From assembly GCF_005217525.1 (NCBI RefSeq), contig NZ_PNXQ01000012.1, positions 419,010-483,009 on the forward strand: 64,000 bases of DNA, written 5' to 3'. The notes under the pieces were generated by a model, which saw only the letters and a list, made by a program, of their open reading frames with translations, ran no database searches and was not told the DNA's origin. The position numbers and the translations under genes were made by a program. Below are positions 56,361 to 64,000 of the stretch, in pieces. Within the stretch, counting starts at the first letter, position 1. Each line of letters starts with the position of its first letter. Origin of the DNA: Paenibacillus terrae. Lineage in GTDB: Bacteria > Bacillota > Bacilli > Paenibacillales > Paenibacillaceae.

Positions 56361-56600
56361 ATGCCCGGAAAATCCTATCCTCGGCAAATCAGACATCGTG
56401 TGGGTCAAAGCCATATCGCCTTTCGGGGACCCGCCGGAGGCGAACAGGATGCATTGCCACCCGAGTTTGCCCTTTCTCATGGAATCCAGCCGCCTTTTCC
56501 TGTAGCTGTGGGTCATGTGGATTTGGAGGCCGTGGTTTCAACCTCGCCTTCTCATAGCATCCCTTCATTGGACGTTGAACGGATTATAGATGAGGACTAG
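56361..56600 (+). CDS. Small conserved-looking hypothetical protein (79 aa)
   Basis: Not recognised. A strong AAAGGAGGT precedes the ATG at 56361; the open frame before it is not coding. The product starts MPGKSYPRQIRHRVGQSHIAF, is Pro-rich and hydrophilic, has no Cys and no membrane segment, and ends with SIPSLDVERIIDED. It sits directly before a spore-protein gene, so a sporulation role is possible. Confidence 0.65.
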   Translation: MPGKSYPRQIRHRVGQSHIAFRGPAGGEQDALPPEFALSHGIQPPFPVAVGHVDLEAVVSTSPSHSIPSLDVERIIDED

Positions 56601-56657
56601 GTGAACCTGTATTTCTGAATACATGGATACAAAACAAATCATCAGGAGGAGATCAGC

Positions 56658-56837
56658 ATGAACGTGGAACGAGCAAAAGCGATTTACAATTCATCCGAAA
56701 ACATTGCCGTGCAATTAGAGGGTAAACCGATCTGGATCGAGCATGTAGATGAAGCAAACGGTATGGCTACCGTACAGGTGGGAAGCAACCCCGGTAATAC
56801 TCAAACCGTTCGGGTGGATCGTCTGGAAGAGCGATAG
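56658..56837 (+). CDS. sspH: SspH-type small acid-soluble spore protein
   Basis: 59 aa, below the usual size cut-off, with AGGAGGAG before the ATG. MNVERAKAIYNSSENIAVQL, then WIEHVDEANGMATVQV, NPGN and VRVDRLEER align along the whole length with the H-type minor spore proteins of Bacillus (MNxxRAKEI, IxHVDExN, NPG, VxxLEE). Presumably made in the forespore. It confirms a spore-forming host. Confidence 0.9.
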   Translation: MNVERAKAIYNSSENIAVQLEGKPIWIEHVDEANGMATVQVGSNPGNTQTVRVDRLEER

Positions 56838-56939
56838 GAGATGGGCACAAGGTTAATGATTGGCTGACACTGGGTATCTGTTGGACGAGCCAGCTCCGGG
56901 CTTTCACCGCAGAATGCTGCTTGAATGGTCCACTCCAAC

Positions 56940-56980
56940 AAAAAAAGGCTCGCAATTGCTCAATGAGCAATTAGCGAACC
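56940..56980 (-). terminator. Terminator of the acetoacetate operon
   Basis: On the minus strand GGTTCGCTAATTGCTC pairs with GAGCAATTGCGAGCC (one bulge) and runs into seven T residues. Confidence 0.88.
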
Positions 56981-56996
56981 CTACTTGTAAAAATGT

Positions 56997-57653
56997 TTAC
57001 ACTGCAATAGCCTTCAAATGTGGTGAAACCATCAGTTTAGCCTCTGTTGCCATTTGAACGTCTTCTACCGACAAACCCGGAGCAATTTCCTTCAGCATCA
57101 GCCCTTTACCCGGAATAACATCGATGACAGCCTTTTCGGTTACTATGGTCTTTACAACATTTACAGCGGTCAGGGGCAGCTTGCATTGTTTCAGTATTTT
57201 CGGCGCCCCATTTTTGTTTACATGCTCCATGGCTATAATCACTCTCTTGGCTCCGACCACCAAATCCATGGCTCCCCCCATACCGGGTACCTTTTTCCCA
57301 GGGATCATCCAGCTTGCAAGGTTGCCTTTCTCATCGACCTCCAAGGCGCCCAAAACGGTGATATCCACATGTCCTCCGCGGATGATAGAAAATGAAAGCG
57401 CACTGTCAAAAAAGGAAGCTCCTTTTACAGATGTAACGTAGTTTCCGCCTGAATCGATACAATCGAGTCTTTCTTTTCCCTGAGCCGCTTTGGGACCTAC
57501 ACCGAGGATTCCGTTCTCTGCCTGTAGCATAATATGGATGTTTTCGGGGATATAGTCCACCACCATTGTAGGCATTCCAACACCAAGGTTGACAACTTCG
57601 CCATCTTTGAATTCCTGGGCTATTCTTCGAACAATCAATTCTCTGTTATTCAT
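56997..57653 (-). CDS. 3-oxoacid/acetoacetate CoA-transferase, subunit B
   Basis: 218-aa beta subunit (AtoA/ScoB/CtfB family). It shows VNLGVGMPTMVVDYIPENIHIM and the catalytic Glu in LQAENGILGVGP near residue 50. GNLASWMIPGKKVPGMGGAMDLV follows. With subunit A it moves CoA between acetoacetyl-CoA and a short fatty acid. It overlaps subunit A by four bases (ATGA). Last gene of a four-gene minus-strand operon ending at a strong terminator. Confidence 0.93.
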   Translation of the reverse strand: MNNRELIVRRIAQEFKDGEVVNLGVGMPTMVVDYIPENIHIMLQAENGILGVGPKAAQGKERLDCIDSGGNYVTSVKGASFFDSALSFSIIRGGHVDITVLGALEVDEKGNLASWMIPGKKVPGMGGAMDLVVGAKRVIIAMEHVNKNGAPKILKQCKLPLTAVNVVKTIVTEKAVIDVIPGKGLMLKEIAPGLSVEDVQMATEAKLMVSPHLKAIAV

Positions 57654-58315
57654 GCGTGTCCACCCACCTTTACAATCGCGTCGACAAATATGCTGGGAAC
57701 GTTGACATGATTGGGGTCAATTTCCCCCGCCTTTACGTATTCGTCTGCCTGAGCAACTACATACTCTGCTGCTGTAGCCATAACCAAATTAAAGTTGCGT
57801 GAAGAGCCGTTAATGACCAGATTCCCCTCTTCATCAGCCTTATGGGCTCTGATTAACGCCACATCCGCTTTGAGCGGCAGTTCGAGCAAATACTCCCTTT
57901 CGTCAATTTCTATTTTCTTTTTTCCTTCCTCTACCATGGTGCCTACACCTACAGGTGTTAAAACACCGCCCAAACCGGCTCCCCCTGCGCGTATTTTTTC
58001 AGCGAGCGTGCCTTGCGGAAAGAGCTGAACCTCCGCTTCTTTCGTCATAAGGAGCCTTCCCGTTTCTGGATTGGAGCCGATATAGGATGCAAAAATCCGT
58101 TTTACTCTGCCACTTTTTACCAGATTATAGATAGATAATTCCGGCGTGCCTGTATCATTCGAAATAATTGTTAGATTACTGGCGGAATTTGTGTCGACAA
58201 GCGCACGTACCAGATCCTCCGGGAAACCTCCTGCCAGAAAACCTCCGACCATCACCGTGTCTCCGTCTTTGACCTTCTTAACTGCTTCTTCAGCGGAGAT
58301 TACTTTGTTATTCAT
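57650..58315 (-). CDS. 3-oxoacid/acetoacetate CoA-transferase, subunit A
   Basis: 221-aa alpha subunit (AtoD/ScoA/CtfA family): GDTVMVGGFLAGGFPEDLVRAL (the oxyanion glycine region), LTIISNDTGTPELSIYNLV, GAGLGGVLTPVGVGTMVEEGK and ADVALIRAHKADEEGNLVINGSSRNFN. It would yield acetoacetate for the decarboxylase encoded just upstream. Confidence 0.94.
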   Translation of the reverse strand: MNNKVISAEEAVKKVKDGDTVMVGGFLAGGFPEDLVRALVDTNSASNLTIISNDTGTPELSIYNLVKSGRVKRIFASYIGSNPETGRLLMTKEAEVQLFPQGTLAEKIRAGGAGLGGVLTPVGVGTMVEEGKKKIEIDEREYLLELPLKADVALIRAHKADEEGNLVINGSSRNFNLVMATAAEYVVAQADEYVKAGEIDPNHVNVPSIFVDAIVKVGGHA

Positions 58316-58356
58316 GGTTCCTTCTCCTTATATATATATTTTTAGGAAAGCAAACT

Positions 58357-59097
58357 TTATTGGAGATAATCGTAGAGGACTCTTCCATATGGAAGCGTTA
58401 AATCGGCAATAAAATGTTTTCCGCCAACATAAGCTTGAACCGGCAAATCTGCCACAGGAGCATTGACATGGGGGATCAGGCTTAATCTGGCAGGCCCTGA
58501 CCAGGCGCCTTTTACAGTAATGTTTTCGAGATTATACGCTACTAACTGAGCAATTTTGGGGGTACCGTCAATATCAGGAATTAATTTCAAATTAACTTGC
58601 GTTTTTGCGATCGCTTTAGCCGTTTCCTGTTCATCAAGAATATTATATTTGAAAGGCATGGTTCCCATGGCCACCAGGACGTGATTATAATGCAATGTAC
58701 CCGTCAGCGTCTCCGTATCCTCAACGATCAGGCGAGGCTTCGCCCATTTTTTCGGAAATCCCCAGATTTCACGTCCCCCAAGAATAGCAGGCGCGTTATC
58801 CAAATACATTTGGGCAACAAAATTACAGGGTTCTCCTTGAAAAGTACACGGAATGACAATACCGCTTTCCTCATAGCTTCCTAAACCGGATGAATCGGGC
58901 ATCTTGATCCATTCATAGGAAACAGTATTGCTTCCATCCGGCTGAAGAGGTTCCGGGACCGCTTGTCTAATCGCAGCGGGGTCGGATTCATAGGTAATGA
59001 TAAAAAATTCCCGGTTGATGAAGCGGCATGGCGGGCGCCCATAACTGCCGCTGGCCGCAGGCATGGATTGAAGTGAAAGTACATCTTTTTGATTCAT
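58357..59097 (-). CDS. adc: Acetoacetate decarboxylase
   Basis: 246 aa; converts acetoacetate to acetone and CO2 through a Schiff base. The catalytic Lys is in GGREIWGFPKKWAKPRL, and the N-terminal PPCRFINREFFIITYESDPAAIRQAVPEPL is typical. The ATG at 59097 follows GGGAGA; upstream in-frame codons lie between genes. Its place between thiolase and CoA-transferase genes gives a complete acetone route. Confidence 0.93.
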   Translation of the reverse strand: MNQKDVLSLQSMPAASGSYGRPPCRFINREFFIITYESDPAAIRQAVPEPLQPDGSNTVSYEWIKMPDSSGLGSYEESGIVIPCTFQGEPCNFVAQMYLDNAPAILGGREIWGFPKKWAKPRLIVEDTETLTGTLHYNHVLVAMGTMPFKYNILDEQETAKAIAKTQVNLKLIPDIDGTPKIAQLVAYNLENITVKGAWSGPARLSLIPHVNAPVADLPVQAYVGGKHFIADLTLPYGRVLYDYLQ

Positions 59098-59156
59098 AGC
59101 GATTCTCCCTTCCTTATTAAGAGGTAGTTCCAAAAGTCATCTTTTGAACACGCATT

Positions 59157-60341
59157 TTAAATGAGTGCATTTTCAACCAGCATCGCTATTCCCATTCCCG
59201 TTCCGATGCATAACGAGGCGATGCCGTAACGTGAAGATCTTCGCGCCATTTCATGAACCAACGTAACCAAAATCCTAGCACCGCTTGCACCGACAGGATG
59301 CCCGATCGCGATCGCGCCGCCATTGACATTCACCTTCTCCGGATTGGCCCCAAGCTCTTTCATCACCGCTACTGCTTGTGCGGCGAACGCTTCATTAATT
59401 TCAAAAAGATCAATGTCATCAATGGACAATCCCTGTTGCTTAAGAAGGGTCGAAATGGCTTTCACCGGTCCCATTCCCATATATGCAGGGTCAACGCCAA
59501 CAAGTGAATAACCCTTGATATATGCCAACGGCTTTAACGCATGTTCCTTACATTTGTCTTCCGACACTACAAGCATAGCCGCCGCGCCATCATTGATTCC
59601 TGAAGAATTTCCGGCGGTAACCGTTCCGTTCTCCTTAAACGCAGTTTTTAAATGAGAAAGTTTTTCTTTCGTTGTATTTCCTCTTATGTGTTCATCCTCC
59701 GTGAAATAAATAGTTTCTTTTTTGGTTTTGATCATGACCGGAACAATCTGTTCTTCAAAAACCTTGTTGTTTTTTGCCTCTACAGCCTTTATCTGGCTTT
59801 GATAGGCGAATTCATCTTGCTCAAGTCTTGAAATTCCATATTTATCGGCAACATTTTCTGCGGTAATTCCCATATGGTAATGGTTGATCGGGCATGTAAG
59901 GCCGTCGGTCACCAGGGAGTCTACCAATTCACCGTTGCCAAGCTTGTAGCCGTTTCTTGCATTCCTTAGCAGATAAGGAGCGTTCGACATGCTCTCCATG
60001 CCTCCTGCCAAGACGATGTTGCCTTGTTCCGCTAATATTGAATTGTAGGCTAAACCGACGGCATGAAGTCCTGACCCGCAAACCGTGTTTATCGTTGATT
60101 CGGGTACATCAATGGGGATACCGGCTTTTAGTGCCGCCTGTCTAGCAGGATTTTGGCCATTGCCTGCCTGAAGAACATTTCCCAAATAAATCTGATCAAT
60201 TAAAGCAGGCTCTAATTTACTTTGCTGAAGGCATGCTGTCATCACAGTTGCTCCCAATTCAGGAGCGCTTAGGGGCGCAAGGGTTTTGTTAAAAGAGCCG
60301 ACCGCTGTTCTCAACGGGCTTACTAAAGCTACTTTTTTCAT
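59157..60341 (-). CDS. Acetyl-CoA C-acetyltransferase (thiolase)
   Basis: 394-aa thiolase condensing two acetyl-CoA to acetoacetyl-CoA. Catalytic Cys in STINTVCGSGLHAVGLAYNS (about residue 88), NEAFAAQAVAVMKELG, the His in GGAIAIGHPVGASGARIL and the second Cys in SLCIGTGMGIAML. First gene of the operon, reading away from a 690-base gap. Confidence 0.95.
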   Translation of the reverse strand: MKKVALVSPLRTAVGSFNKTLAPLSAPELGATVMTACLQQSKLEPALIDQIYLGNVLQAGNGQNPARQAALKAGIPIDVPESTINTVCGSGLHAVGLAYNSILAEQGNIVLAGGMESMSNAPYLLRNARNGYKLGNGELVDSLVTDGLTCPINHYHMGITAENVADKYGISRLEQDEFAYQSQIKAVEAKNNKVFEEQIVPVMIKTKKETIYFTEDEHIRGNTTKEKLSHLKTAFKENGTVTAGNSSGINDGAAAMLVVSEDKCKEHALKPLAYIKGYSLVGVDPAYMGMGPVKAISTLLKQQGLSIDDIDLFEINEAFAAQAVAVMKELGANPEKVNVNGGAIAIGHPVGASGARILVTLVHEMARRSSRYGIASLCIGTGMGIAMLVENALI

Positions 60342-61034
60342 AAAAAATTCACATTCCTTTCGCTGTGTTCAAGACACAATACATCCATGACTGCAATTCA
60401 ATTCGTAAATTCCGCTTTTACCTTACGAAGCGCAGCGACTGCAAGATACATTTACATGCGGGCATATCATGGTGCCTAAGACAGTGAGTGTGACGGTTCG
60501 ATCGCCTTCTTTCTTTCGTTGGAAATTAAAACCAGTTTCATCATAGTTCTAATGCAAATTTTGCTCAATGTTCAAATATTTACATATATCTAAGTACAGA
60601 TGTTTATAAAGCCATATACTCCAAAATAGATAGGTCATTCTAATGTTTTCTGTTAATTTCTCTATTTTTCTGAAAATCATGATCATAAAATGAATTTTCT
60701 GTTAAAAATGAAATTTCTAATCAACACGTGAAAAAACGAGGCCAATCGTTGAGTTTGCACATCTTCCTCTTAATCCGCCCTTCCTTTTCTTCGCAAATAG
60801 CACCTAACTTATCGCTGGGAAATAAAAAAAAGCCATTCACAATTTTCTGAAGACGGCTTTGCCATTAAATATTCATGATCCTCGTCATAATTGTGCCAGC
60901 TTGCTTCTTGTTAACGGTGTCATCCCAATTACACAAAAAGCTCCTGAATCTCCACAGAAGGAAATTCATTTTATAATGTTTAATCCAGGAAACAGGGTGT
61001 ATAGTATGGTTAATGTTTGAGGGAGGTGAGACGT
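60342..61034. other. Long AT-rich gap upstream of thiolase and DJ-1 genes
   Basis: 693 bases that must hold divergent promoters. A minus-strand open frame of 34 codons (60865-60969) ends NWDDTVNKKQAGTIMTRIMNI and is followed by a terminator-like hairpin near 60823-60863 (AAAGCC/GGCTTT then T run on the minus strand). It has no ribosome binding site and may be a gene remnant. I found no clear sigma-54 or sigma-A promoter for thiolase. Confidence 0.35.
60823..60863 (-). terminator. Possible minus-strand terminator
   Basis: On the minus strand AAAGCC pairs with GGCTTT across an A-rich loop containing a small TTC/GAA pairing, followed by eight T residues. No good gene ends before it except a 34-codon remnant. 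Confidence 0.5.
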
Positions 61035-61622
61035 ATGGACTTTAACATATGCTTGTTTGATGATTTTGAAACACTGGATGTATTCGGACCCGTTGAGATT
61101 TTTGGCCGCCTGCCAGAAGAGTATGACTTAAAATATTTCTCTATGAACGGGGGGATGATTGAGAGTCGGCAAAAAACCAAGATTGTTACTGATCCTATTG
61201 CACAAGCAAAGCCCGATGGCATATTCATGATCCCGGGCGGACAGGGGACAAGAAGTTTAATCCATGACGATCAATTTATGAAACAGGTCAAAGAGATTGC
61301 GGAACAGTCCTGTTTTTGTATAACCGTCTGCACAGGTTCTGCGCTGCTTGCTAAAACAGGCTTGTTAAAAAACAGGCGCGCCACATCCAATAAATTAGCC
61401 TTTGATTGGGTAAAATCCATCGACACGGAGGTTGACTGGATTCCAGACGCAAGATGGGTAGTAGATGGAAAGTTCTATACTTCATCCGGTGTATCTGCTG
61501 GAATAGACATGTCCTTAGGCTTTGTTTCTGACCAGCTTGGTCTTGAAAAAGCTCAACAGGTTGCCAATCAAATTGAATACATTTGGAATTCCGATAAACA
61601 TGATGATCCTTTTGCGAGATAA
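61035..61622 (+). CDS. DJ-1/PfpI-family protein (isonitrile hydratase-like)
   Basis: 195 aa of the class I glutaminase-like fold. FNICLFDDFETLDVFGPVEIFG contains the conserved Glu/Asp region. CITVCTGSALLAKTGLLKNRRATSNK carries the nucleophile Cys in the elbow, near residue 100. DARWVVDGKFYTSSGVSAGIDMSL completes the family pattern. It resembles the ligand domain of AraC-type regulators and isonitrile hydratases, but no DNA-binding domain is attached. ATG 61035 after GGGAGGTG. Confidence 0.88.
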   Translation: MDFNICLFDDFETLDVFGPVEIFGRLPEEYDLKYFSMNGGMIESRQKTKIVTDPIAQAKPDGIFMIPGGQGTRSLIHDDQFMKQVKEIAEQSCFCITVCTGSALLAKTGLLKNRRATSNKLAFDWVKSIDTEVDWIPDARWVVDGKFYTSSGVSAGIDMSLGFVSDQLGLEKAQQVANQIEYIWNSDKHDDPFAR

Positions 61623-61649
61623 GTATATTGTAAAAGATAAGGAGGTTCG

Positions 61650-61769
61650 ATGATGACATCTTTCGCACATCTTGTGTTGCCCGATGCTTTTCTGCCGGAC
61701 GATGGTGAGTTCGTTTATATTGGTCATCTAAGCGTGCTTATTTATTGTTTCTCACGAAATTTAATTTGA
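61650..61769 (+). pseudogene. Short ORF, possibly a truncated gene start
   Basis: 39 codons after a perfect AAGGAGG (61638-61644). The product begins MMTSFAHLVLPDAFLPDDGEF is unrecognised, and its last codons overlap the end of the convergent gene at 61738. A good ribosome binding site with so short a product suggests a gene cut by a deletion. Confidence 0.4.
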
Positions 61770-62118
61770 TATCTCCACGATTCTCTAGCCACAGCAGCTC
61801 GTTGAGTAAAAATGTCATGCTATCCATAGTATGTAGTCTTTCAATAGTATCCGATACAACTGTCATGAGATCACACTGAATGTTTTCTGCAAGTTGTAGT
61901 CCACCACTGTTACCGTCGACGAATAAGTGTGTATGTTCAGGATGGTCTATCTTAAGTACATGACGGAGCCACAAGCAACCATGCTCAATGTGAAAGAAGT
62001 AGTGTTCACCGTAAATGATTCCCTCAAATATCTCATACATATGTGCTTGATCATAGGGTCCAAATACCATCGCTGCCCGTTCTAGTGCGAGTGAATTAGT
62101 TTCTGGTGCTATAAACAT
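61738..62118 (-). CDS. Hypothetical protein (126 aa)
   Basis: Not recognised. The ATG at 62118 has AGGAGGC upstream; codons further up are not coding. The protein is acidic and His-rich (FHIEHGCLWLRHVLKIDHPEHTHLFVD), with no signal peptide or membrane segment. It could be a small intracellular enzyme or immunity-type protein, but nothing in the sequence decides this. Confidence 0.65.
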   Translation of the reverse strand: MFIAPETNSLALERAAMVFGPYDQAHMYEIFEGIIYGEHYFFHIEHGCLWLRHVLKIDHPEHTHLFVDGNSGGLQLAENIQCDLMTVVSDTIERLHTMDSMTFLLNELLWLENRGDIKLNFVRNNK

Positions 62119-62318
62119 ATAATTGTGCCTCCTATTGGATAGTTGAAAAATGCTTTGGAACTTTAACATATTGCTAATAACGAATGGTTTTGCTACGATG
62201 GTTGTACGTGAATATTAGTTAACATTTCAATATGTCAACATTTTGGTCATGATTGAATAATACCTAAATATTTTCCGTATGTCAACATGTAGTGCTTATT
62301 TTTTTTGGAGGGATTTCT

Positions 62319-62552
62319 ATGGAACCTTTGAGTATACGTTGTCGCCTTGGAGAAATGATGAGAGAACGTGGATTGCAAAACAAAGATGTAGTGGAGTTAA
62401 CAGGTGTGAGCCGAAACACAATTACCTCCCTTGCTGGCAATGCCACCAAACGTATAGATTACGATACGCTCGGTGCATTGTGTCGTGGATTAGGTGTTAC
62501 TCCCGGTGATCTTCTGGAGTACATACCGAATGCCAAAGAAAGTACTGAATAA
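62319..62552 (+). CDS. Small XRE/Cro-type regulator
   Basis: 77-aa protein that is almost entirely a helix-turn-helix domain: IRCRLGEMMRERGLQNKDVVELTGVSRNTITSLAGN, then YDTLGALCRGLGVTPGDLLEYIP. This resembles the YozG/Cro group of small regulators. ATG 62319 follows GGAGGG. The preceding 150 bases are AT-rich and contain TATGTCAACAT twice (62231, 62278), possible self-operators. A terminator follows. Confidence 0.87.
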   Translation: MEPLSIRCRLGEMMRERGLQNKDVVELTGVSRNTITSLAGNATKRIDYDTLGALCRGLGVTPGDLLEYIPNAKESTE

Positions 62553-62560
62553 TTGACATG

Positions 62561-62586
62561 GACCGTTACTATTAACGGTCTTTTTT
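62561..62586 (+). terminator. Terminator after the small XRE regulator
   Basis: Perfect eight-base stem GACCGTTA/TAACGGTC, four-base loop, six T residues. Confidence 0.92.
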
Positions 62587-62663
62587 GCATAATATGCAAG
62601 ACAGAGTAAGCATATAAGGAATGTTTCGATGAGGAAAATTCTTTTGTTCACAGTCCTGATCTA

Positions 62664-62837
62664 ATGGAATGGAGAAAAAGAAACAATGCTATCATAACTG
62701 AGTTTACGAATGGCCGTTTCTTTTTGACTCAGTATACAACAGATAGAAAAGATGCTCCCCTATCTACTTGGTATTCAAATGGCTACAAGGTTTATGCGTG
62801 GAAAATGAGTACTGCAAAAAGAAGCCCAAATGACTGA
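62664..62837 (+). pseudogene. 57-codon ORF, probably a gene fragment
   Basis: The frame is open from about 62604 with no good start codon or ribosome binding site. The first ATG is at 62664. The product (ending SNGYKVYAWKMSTAKRSPND) is rich in aromatic residues and looks like the C-terminal end of a larger protein. It stops eight bases before the lipoprotein gene. Not recognised. Confidence 0.4.
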
Positions 62838-62845
62838 GGTGTTTT

Positions 62846-63214
62846 ATGCGCTTGATTTGTTTAGTATTATTAATAATCCTTGCATCATGCTCAAATGTAA
62901 CAGACAGTTCGACCAAGGAGGTTAGTACTGAATATGAAAATGTTCAGGAACTTAACAATTTACCTGTTCCCAGCACTGCCATCGAAGTCGATGAAAAATC
63001 TGCTAGAGATTTAAAGAACTATAAAATTCCTCAGTCCTTTGAAAATTTTAATGCTTCATATCAAGAAAAACTCAAAGGTGAGGGATGGGAAATAACTGAA
63101 GTCGAGAGCAACAAAGTAATATCAGTAGAGAAAAACAATATTAAATACTTACTGATTATCACTAAAAGCTCTGACACTCAATCAACCAATGTTACAGTTA
63201 GAGAAAATTTTTAA
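62846..63214 (+). CDS. Small lipoprotein of unknown function
   Basis: 122 aa with a lipoprotein signal peptide (LICLVLLIILASC, lipobox Cys15). The hydrophilic outer domain (LPVPSTAIEVDEKSARDLKNYKI, YQEKLKGEGWEITEVESNKVISVEKNNIKYLLII) resembles small surface lipoproteins of Bacillales. Base composition is A/T-rich. Its own terminator follows directly. Confidence 0.75.
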   Translation: MRLICLVLLIILASCSNVTDSSTKEVSTEYENVQELNNLPVPSTAIEVDEKSARDLKNYKIPQSFENFNASYQEKLKGEGWEITEVESNKVISVEKNNIKYLLIITKSSDTQSTNVTVRENF

Positions 63215-63236
63215 GACCCCACACGGGGTCTTTTTT
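63215..63236 (+). terminator. Terminator after the lipoprotein
   Basis: GACCCC ACAC GGGGTC followed by six T residues. Confidence 0.92.
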
Positions 63237-63322
63237 CTATAAATCGGACATTTTTTCTGAATTTATTCATCCTCATAATAGAAATAACCTCTTACACTAA
63301 GATCATAAAAGGAGGGATTGTG

Positions 63323-63502
63323 ATGAAAAAGCAAGAAATTTTGCGATATCGCTTGGAAAAGAACAGACAGAAGCTCTACCATCTTCAAAAAGAATACGGA
63401 TTGGATGATGCACGTGTACTCAAGCAATCTATGCTTCTCGACGAACTCATCAACCAATACAATCGGACCTTCTATACAAATGTAAAAAAGCCGACTGCTT
63501 AA
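63323..63502 (+). CDS. Spo0E-like aspartyl-phosphate phosphatase
   Basis: 59-aa protein of the Spo0E family, which dephosphorylates Spo0A-P or related regulators and delays sporulation. It has the two-helix pattern ILRYRLEKNRQKLYHLQKEYG followed by VLKQSMLLDELINQYNR. The family's SQELD signature is altered to SMLLD, so activity or target may differ. ATG 63323 is six bases after AGGAGGG. Confidence 0.85.
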   Translation: MKKQEILRYRLEKNRQKLYHLQKEYGLDDARVLKQSMLLDELINQYNRTFYTNVKKPTA

Positions 63503-63514
63503 AAGCAATCGGCC
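63489..63514 (+). terminator. Hairpin after the Spo0E-like gene
   Basis: GCCGACTGCTT and AAGCAATCGGC pair with one mismatch across a short loop. It overlaps the end of the gene and separates it from the convergent hydrolase. The T run is weak. Confidence 0.55.
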
Positions 63515-63529
63515 TCAAATGGGTTCATA

Positions 63530-64000
63530 TTAAAAATGTACATCCTCCGTTGCAAGCAAACGTACAAAACGATTACCGAGCATCTCATTGTGGTGAGCAA
63601 CGATTTGTTCGCCACTCAGGACCTTACTATTAAATGTACTGTGCGCATCCGATACAAGCACATTATTCTGGTACCCCAGACTGTAGGCGTTCCGGCAGGT
63701 CGTGTCTAGGCAGAACTCGGTCTGCATCCCGGCAATGATGAGCCGATCAGCCCCCAGTTCCTTCAGCACATCGCCCAATTCAGTTTGGTAAAAGCTGTCC
63801 CAGGACGTTTTACGGACAATCCGCTCATGGGGAAGAGGGCGCACTACATCGGCTATGGCCCACCCTATGCTGTTTTCCTGAAAATCCTCGTCCGTCTCGC
63901 TGGTATGCTGGATAAAAATAACGGGCGTGCCTGCTGCTCTGGCTTTGGTCAAAAGCTGCTGCAAATGCTCTACAACTTCCTGCTCTCGATACAGCTTCTC
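63530..64000 (-). CDS. Isochorismatase-family cysteine hydrolase (5' end outside window)
   Basis: The frame is open to the right edge, so the TTG at 63964 is internal. The visible part has VIFIQHTSETDEDF, the Lys region IVRKTSWDSFYQTEL, and the nucleophile Cys in LIIAGMQTEFCLDTTCRNAYSLGY. The catalytic Asp of the N-terminal strand lies beyond the window. Nicotinamidase-like hydrolases of this type act on small amides; the substrate is unknown. Confidence 0.9.
   Translation of the reverse strand, partial: EKLYREQEVVEHLQQLLTKARAAGTPVIFIQHTSETDEDFQENSIGWAIADVVRPLPHERIVRKTSWDSFYQTELGDVLKELGADRLIIAGMQTEFCLDTTCRNAYSLGYQNNVLVSDAHSTFNSKVLSGEQIVAHHNEMLGNRFVRLLATEDVHF

Noticed and set aside
60540..60580. 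A sigma-54-like promoter (minus strand GAGCAAAATTTGCA) for the thiolase operon
   Set aside because: The -12 GC is present, but the -24 GG is not, and no sigma-54 activator gene is nearby.

Overview
The window looks like a chromosomal segment of a Paenibacillus polymyxa-type, spore-forming Firmicute. This rests on strong AGGAGG-type ribosome binding sites, frequent GTG/TTG starts, an sspH-like spore protein gene, a Spo0E-like phosphatase gene, and an exopolysaccharide locus whose gene order matches, one for one, the 28-gene paenan (pep) cluster of P. polymyxa as I remember it. Species is an inference; no search was run.

Region 1 (1-1.4 kb): the end of a NarL-type sensor kinase and its response regulator. 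Region 2 (1.7-36 kb): the exopolysaccharide locus. It holds two chain-length/BY-kinase pairs (pepA/B, pepO/P), two initiating phosphoglycosyl transferases (pepC, pepQ), two polymerases (pepE, pepG), two flippases (pepH, pepR), and glycosyltransferases of the GT2, GT4 and WecG types. It also holds nucleotide-sugar genes (galU, two ugd, manC, fcl, gmd) and two exported glycoside hydrolases (pepM, pepN). Duplication of every Wzx/Wzy-route component fits a strain making more than one polymer. A c-di-GMP-I-type riboswitch behind a sigma-D-like promoter controls the hydrolases. An XRE repressor gene sits in the middle, divergent from pepO. An LCP ligase gene, a small membrane protein gene and an ABC exporter pair follow.

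Region 3 (39.5-45 kb): envelope housekeeping genes (AI-2E transporter, bactofilin, M23 peptidase, cardiolipin synthase, YitT-type protein). Region 4 (45-55.5 kb): two NHEJ genes on the minus strand (LigD-type polymerase, Ku) with a lasso-peptide cluster inserted between them. The cluster comprises a sulfotransferase, a lasso cyclase, a 42-aa precursor absent from standard ORF size cut-offs, a terminator-like hairpin, an HPr-kinase-like peptide kinase, an RRE protein, a leader peptidase fused to a nucleotidyltransferase, and an ABC exporter. Its promoter carries the same palindromic operator and core promoter as the pepO/XRE intergenic region, which suggests one repressor links exopolysaccharide and lasso peptide.

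Region 5 (55.8-64 kb): RidA-like protein, spore proteins, an acetone-type operon (thiolase, acetoacetate decarboxylase, two CoA-transferase subunits), a DJ-1/PfpI protein and a stretch of small, low-GC or fragmentary genes. An isochorismatase-like gene runs off the right edge. Two intergenic gaps inside the polysaccharide locus carry inverted pairs of an imperfect repeat whose central stems differ in sequence but keep pairing.
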